Of a stretch of DNA of 31,523 nucleotides, positions 29,378-31,523 are shown piece after piece (positions within the stretch are counted from its first letter, which is position 1; each line of letters opens with the position of its first letter). The stretch lies in the NCBI GenBank assembly GCA_031551485.1, contig JAVBNO010000066.1, positions 1 through 31,523 on the forward strand, given 5' to 3'. The translations under genes were made by a program, and so were the position numbers. The notes beneath the pieces were generated by a model. The model was not told the origin of the DNA. It saw only the letters and a list, made by a program, of their open reading frames with translations, and searched no databases. Source of the DNA: JAVBNO01 sp031551485. GTDB taxonomy: Bacteria; Bacillota; Clostridia; Oscillospirales; Ruminococcaceae.

Positions 29378-30832
29378 TTAAAAATTGAAATATAAGAATG
29401 TGCTCACCCCGGAAAAAGAAAGAACACACCAAACCAACAAAACAATCGTAACGCCGGCGCTTAAAGCGGTGGGCTTATGCGTCTTAACTCTTTCATTGGT
29501 GTTTTTCATAAACAGAACCGCAACTAAAGCAAATAAAGAAAAAGCGATTAAATATAAATTGGGATCATGCAATAAACCAACGTTTAATACTTTGGAAACC
29601 GCTTTAAACTCTGTCAGATAAAAATAATTGGAGATTTCCGGGTTTATCATTCCGCCCGGCAGCTTTATGATATTCTTAATGATCTGATTTGCCTGTCCAA
29701 TGGAGGTCGCCCGAAAATATACCCACGCGATATTGACGAAAATAAATGTAATAATCCAATTCAGTACGGAGGGTATTTTGTCCACTTGTTTTTTGAACAT
29801 TCTTGTCAGCAGGGAAAATACGCCATGAATCGTTCCCCAAAGGACAAACGTCCAGTTGGCCCCATGCCACAGTCCACTTACCACAAACACAATGAAAATA
29901 TTAACATAAGTGTGGATTTTGCCTTTGCGGTTCCCCCCAAGAGGAATGTATACATAGCGGGTGAAAAATCGCGTCAGCGTAATATGCCAACGCTTCCAGA
30001 AATCGATAATCGTGATGGCGTGATAGGGAGAATTGAAGTTCATGGTTATATCGATATTAAACATTAATCCAATGCCGGTGGCCATGTCGCAATAACCGCT
30101 GAAATCAAAATAAATCTGAAATGTAAAAAACAATATGACTAACAGCGCGTTCACTGTATCCAGCGCCCCCACATTGTTATAACCCCAGTTCACAGCATTT
30201 CCAAAAGTATCGGCAAGCAATACTTTTTTCGCAAGACCAAAGGAAAACGCCATAATGCCTTTCGATAAATTTTCGTAGTTGATTTGTTTCTTGGAGATAT
30301 CGGCAAATTGGGGAACGATCTCATCGTGTGTCACAATTGGCCCCGCAATCAGCTGTGGAAAATATGTGACGAAAAGCGCATAGTCAAGGAAATGGTAAGT
30401 GGGAACTTCCCCCTTATAGCTATCGATAACATATGACAACTGTTGGAATGTAAAAAAACTAATACCCAATGGCAAAATGAGGTGATGGAGTATGAAATCA
30501 GTTTTGAACATAGTGTTTATATTTTCAAGAAAAAAGTCGTAGTACTTATAGTAAAACAATATACCAAGATTAGCAATTAGCGCGGCACCCAACCAGGCTT
30601 TTTTGGCCATGCCCCTTTTCGCCTGCATAATAAGTCGGCTCATAACATAATTGAAACCAATGCTAATAACAATAATCGGCAGATATTTTACATTAAAATA
30701 GGCGTAAAACCATAGGGACATACCCAGAAGCCAAGCCTTACTCCAAGTAAAACTTATTTTATTGATCATAAAATAGCCAACCCAGCTAAGCGGCAAAAAC
30801 AATAAAATAAATATGTAAGAGTTAAAAAGCAA
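29378..30832 (-). CDS. MBOAT family membrane-bound O-acyltransferase (AlgI/DltB/PatA-like)
   Basis: A 484-residue polytopic membrane protein with about eleven hydrophobic segments. The MBOAT core is complete: PLGISFFTFQQLSYVID (about 121-137), FPQLIAGPI, FDFSGYCDMA, the WKRWHITL segment with His283, the PLGGNRKG loop, and the catalytic His323 in SGLWHGANWTF. Such proteins move acyl groups from the cytoplasm across the membrane to a partner that acylates exopolysaccharide, peptidoglycan or teichoic acid. The start codon is TTG at 30832, with AAAAGGGGA nine bases upstream; the protein then begins LFNSYIFILLFLPL, which is the family's usual N-terminus. It is AT-rich like its partner gene. Confidence 0.93.
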   Translation of the reverse strand: MLFNSYIFILLFLPLSWVGYFMINKISFTWSKAWLLGMSLWFYAYFNVKYLPIIVISIGFNYVMSRLIMQAKRGMAKKAWLGAALIANLGILFYYKYYDFFLENINTMFKTDFILHHLILPLGISFFTFQQLSYVIDSYKGEVPTYHFLDYALFVTYFPQLIAGPIVTHDEIVPQFADISKKQINYENLSKGIMAFSFGLAKKVLLADTFGNAVNWGYNNVGALDTVNALLVILFFTFQIYFDFSGYCDMATGIGLMFNIDITMNFNSPYHAITIIDFWKRWHITLTRFFTRYVYIPLGGNRKGKIHTYVNIFIVFVVSGLWHGANWTFVLWGTIHGVFSLLTRMFKKQVDKIPSVLNWIITFIFVNIAWVYFRATSIGQANQIIKNIIKLPGGMINPEISNYFYLTEFKAVSKVLNVGLLHDPNLYLIAFSLFALVAVLFMKNTNERVKTHKPTALSAGVTIVLLVWCVLSFSGVSTFLYFNF

Positions 30833-30929
30833 AGTTGTACATCCCCTTTTACGTTGCGTTCGATTCTATGTGTATACGGGTCGGGTGGTTGTAAAAAATG
30901 TACTCTCAAATGCGTTTTCTTGCAGAATA

Positions 30930-30943
30930 TGTCCATTTGGACA
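30930..30943. promoter_or_regulatory. Palindrome near the MBOAT transcription start
   Basis: TGTCCA-TT-TGGACA is a perfect dyad lying just downstream of the -10 box. It is a possible operator for an unidentified regulator. Confidence 0.35.
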
Positions 30944-30953
30944 TTATAGCGAC

Positions 30954-30981
30954 ATTATAACAGAAAAATCCTCATTGTAAA
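30954..30981 (-). promoter_or_regulatory. Promoter of the MBOAT-SGNH operon
   Basis: On the minus strand TTTACA (30976-30981), 16 bases, TATAAT (30954-30959). A second TATAAT-like box lies about ten bases further on. The 5' leader would be about 115 bases. Confidence 0.65.
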
Positions 30982-31076
30982 TCCATCGAAGCATAAAAGA
31001 GGAGGATTAAAACAACCATTGCTCTGCTACCCTGCGACTTGCAATCAAAACATTCTAACCCTCCTTCTCCGGCACG

Positions 31077-31151
31077 CCTCTCAAACCGCCTAACCCGCTT
31101 ACCTATACGATAACTGCCCAACCACCCGCTTTTATAAGCGGGTGGATTTTC
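31077..31151 (+). repeat. 75-bp direct repeat, right copy
   Basis: It matches 27235-27309 at 74 of 75 bases. It contains the last codons of the YczE-type gene out of context (no gene body precedes it) plus the terminator hairpin at 31122-31145. With the left copy it brackets repeat array 3 and the AT-rich acyltransferase cassette. Confidence 0.92.
31122..31150 (+). terminator. Duplicated head hairpin
   Basis: CCACCCGCTT, loop TTAT, AAGCGGGTGG, then ATTTT, identical to 27280-27308. No gene ends here, so it is probably a copied terminator. The bases from 31152 to 31335 hold no gene; they contain a short tandem repeat and a repeat-family remnant. Confidence 0.7.
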
Positions 31152-31228
31152 GTTAACAGGTCTCGTCCTTGTATATGAGCCACACCTGAATGGAATTGGT
31201 ACGACCACGATCCGGCAGATGCGCAAAA

Positions 31229-31264
31229 CGAATTGTCTGCCGAATTGTCTGCCGAATTGTCTGC
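31229..31264 (+). repeat. Three tandem copies of a 12-bp unit
   Basis: CGAATTGTCTGC is repeated three times without change. It lies in non-coding sequence between the duplicated hairpin and the repeat remnant. Confidence 0.9.
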
Positions 31265-31297
31265 AATGTACTTTTCATTTCATCCCCCTCGGAGAGT

Positions 31298-31319
31298 GGA
31301 GGGGGTTCGTGGGGGAACC
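31298..31319 (+). repeat. Remnant of the ~250-bp structured repeat, cut by IS30
   Basis: The 18 bases from 31298 are identical to 27430-27447 in array 3, followed by AACC, as in the first-hairpin arm of other copies. Homology stops where the inferred IS30 end begins, so the other arm of the hairpin is absent. Confidence 0.6.
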
Positions 31320-31523
31320 TAGGCAGAATGTCAAGTCAAGTGCAACACTTGGAGAAGAAGACATCGGCGGGAGAAAGCCAGTCAAGGCATTTTCTGGGGC
31401 GAGAGTTGATAAGGTAAAGAACAGTGTCGAGATATTCTTGATCAACAGCCAAGAAACTGGTGCCTCTGGGAAAGAAAAAGCGAAGTAGGCCATTGATGTT
31501 TTCATTCGATCCTCTTTGCCAAG
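31320..31523 (-). mobile_element. IS30-family insertion sequence, one end (continues beyond the window)
   Basis: The transposase C-terminus runs in from the right edge and stops at 31336. About 16 bases further on, the sequence becomes the repeat remnant, so the IS end is placed near 31320. The stretch AATGTCAAGTCAAGTGCAAC (31328-31347) is a likely part of the terminal inverted repeat, but the opposite end is not in view to confirm it. Confidence 0.6.
31336..31523 (-). CDS. IS30-family transposase, C-terminal 61 codons (partial)
   Basis: The reading frame enters from the right window edge without a start and ends with TGA at 31338-31336. It spells a typical IS30 C-terminus: GSNENINGLLRFFFPRG with the last catalytic Glu of the DDE triad, followed by LDTVLYLINSRPRKCLDW and a final SPADVFFSKC. 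The frame is unbroken over its 61 visible codons, so the element may be intact. Plus- and minus-strand open frames starting with ATG here (31190-31505) are in other registers, and I reject them. Confidence 0.88.
   Translation of the reverse strand, partial: WQRGSNENINGLLRFFFPRGTSFLAVDQEYLDTVLYLINSRPRKCLDWLSPADVFFSKCCT

Noticed and set aside
27235..31151. Classic integrase-driven island with att sites
   Set aside because: The 75-bp repeats fit the geometry, but no integrase or recombinase gene lies between them and the target is not a tRNA gene; kept only as an inference.

Overview
The window looks like a chromosome segment of a Gram-positive anaerobe, most likely of the class Clostridia. The evidence is the gene set (Rex, DUF951, LysO pair, DUF3795, YczE-type membrane protein, LexA/CI-like repressor, RF1-Sua5 cluster), strong AGGAGG-type ribosome binding sites, TTGACA/TATAAT-type promoters and many intrinsic terminators. 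Most of it is fairly GC-rich. The stretch from about 27.9 to 31.0 kb is visibly AT-rich and looks acquired. No rRNA, tRNA or CRISPR array was seen.

Layout, left to right. 1-560 holds two tandem copies of a ~250-bp structured repeat. 0.6-2.5 kb is a minus-strand pair: an amino-sugar-phosphate isomerase family protein and a Gfo/Idh/MocA dehydrogenase. 2.7-4.5 kb has an MltG-type lipoprotein and an Imm-5-like/DUF3781 fusion. 4.6-5.6 kb holds four more tandem repeat copies. 5.7-7.2 kb has divergent dCMP deaminase and ksgA. 7.3-9.1 kb is an isocitrate/isopropylmalate-type dehydrogenase plus rex operon, with a candidate Rex site at its own promoter. 9.3-10.7 kb has an alpha/beta hydrolase and RidA. 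10.8-11.7 kb is a two-gene LysO lysine exporter. 11.7-12.1 kb is a zinc-ribbon/DUF2007 protein. 12.2-17.25 kb is one minus-strand housekeeping operon: DUF951, prfA, Sua5, coaE, lytic transglycosylase, M18 aminopeptidase. 17.4-19.5 kb has a YflT-like small protein, an S1-domain protein behind a structured leader, and a DUF4870-like membrane protein. 19.6-24.7 kb is a minus-strand run: PNPOx-like, DUF2752, glyA, esterase, rarA and a cysteine-rich CCG-domain protein. 24.9-26.4 kb is a divergent switch: a small membrane protein on one side, and an S24-peptidase repressor with DUF3795 on the other. 26.6-27.25 kb is a YczE-type membrane protein. 27.3-27.8 kb holds another repeat array. 27.9-30.8 kb is an AT-rich MBOAT plus SGNH surface O-acylation cassette. 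The window ends inside an IS30-family transposase.

Three signals stand out. First, the ~250-bp repeat family has eight recognisable copies or part copies plus a remnant. It carries three consecutive hairpins with compensatory base changes, lies in one orientation, and sits mostly between convergent genes behind a shared 'head' hairpin; I do not recognise it as a known element. Second, three identical-pattern sites (ACACC-N5-GTTGT) lie in the 200-bp divergent control region of the LexA/CI-like repressor, two of them exactly in promoter spacers. Third, a 75-bp direct repeat, including the last codons of the yczE-type gene, brackets the AT-rich acyltransferase cassette; one IS30 end lies beside it in a remnant of the same repeat family.
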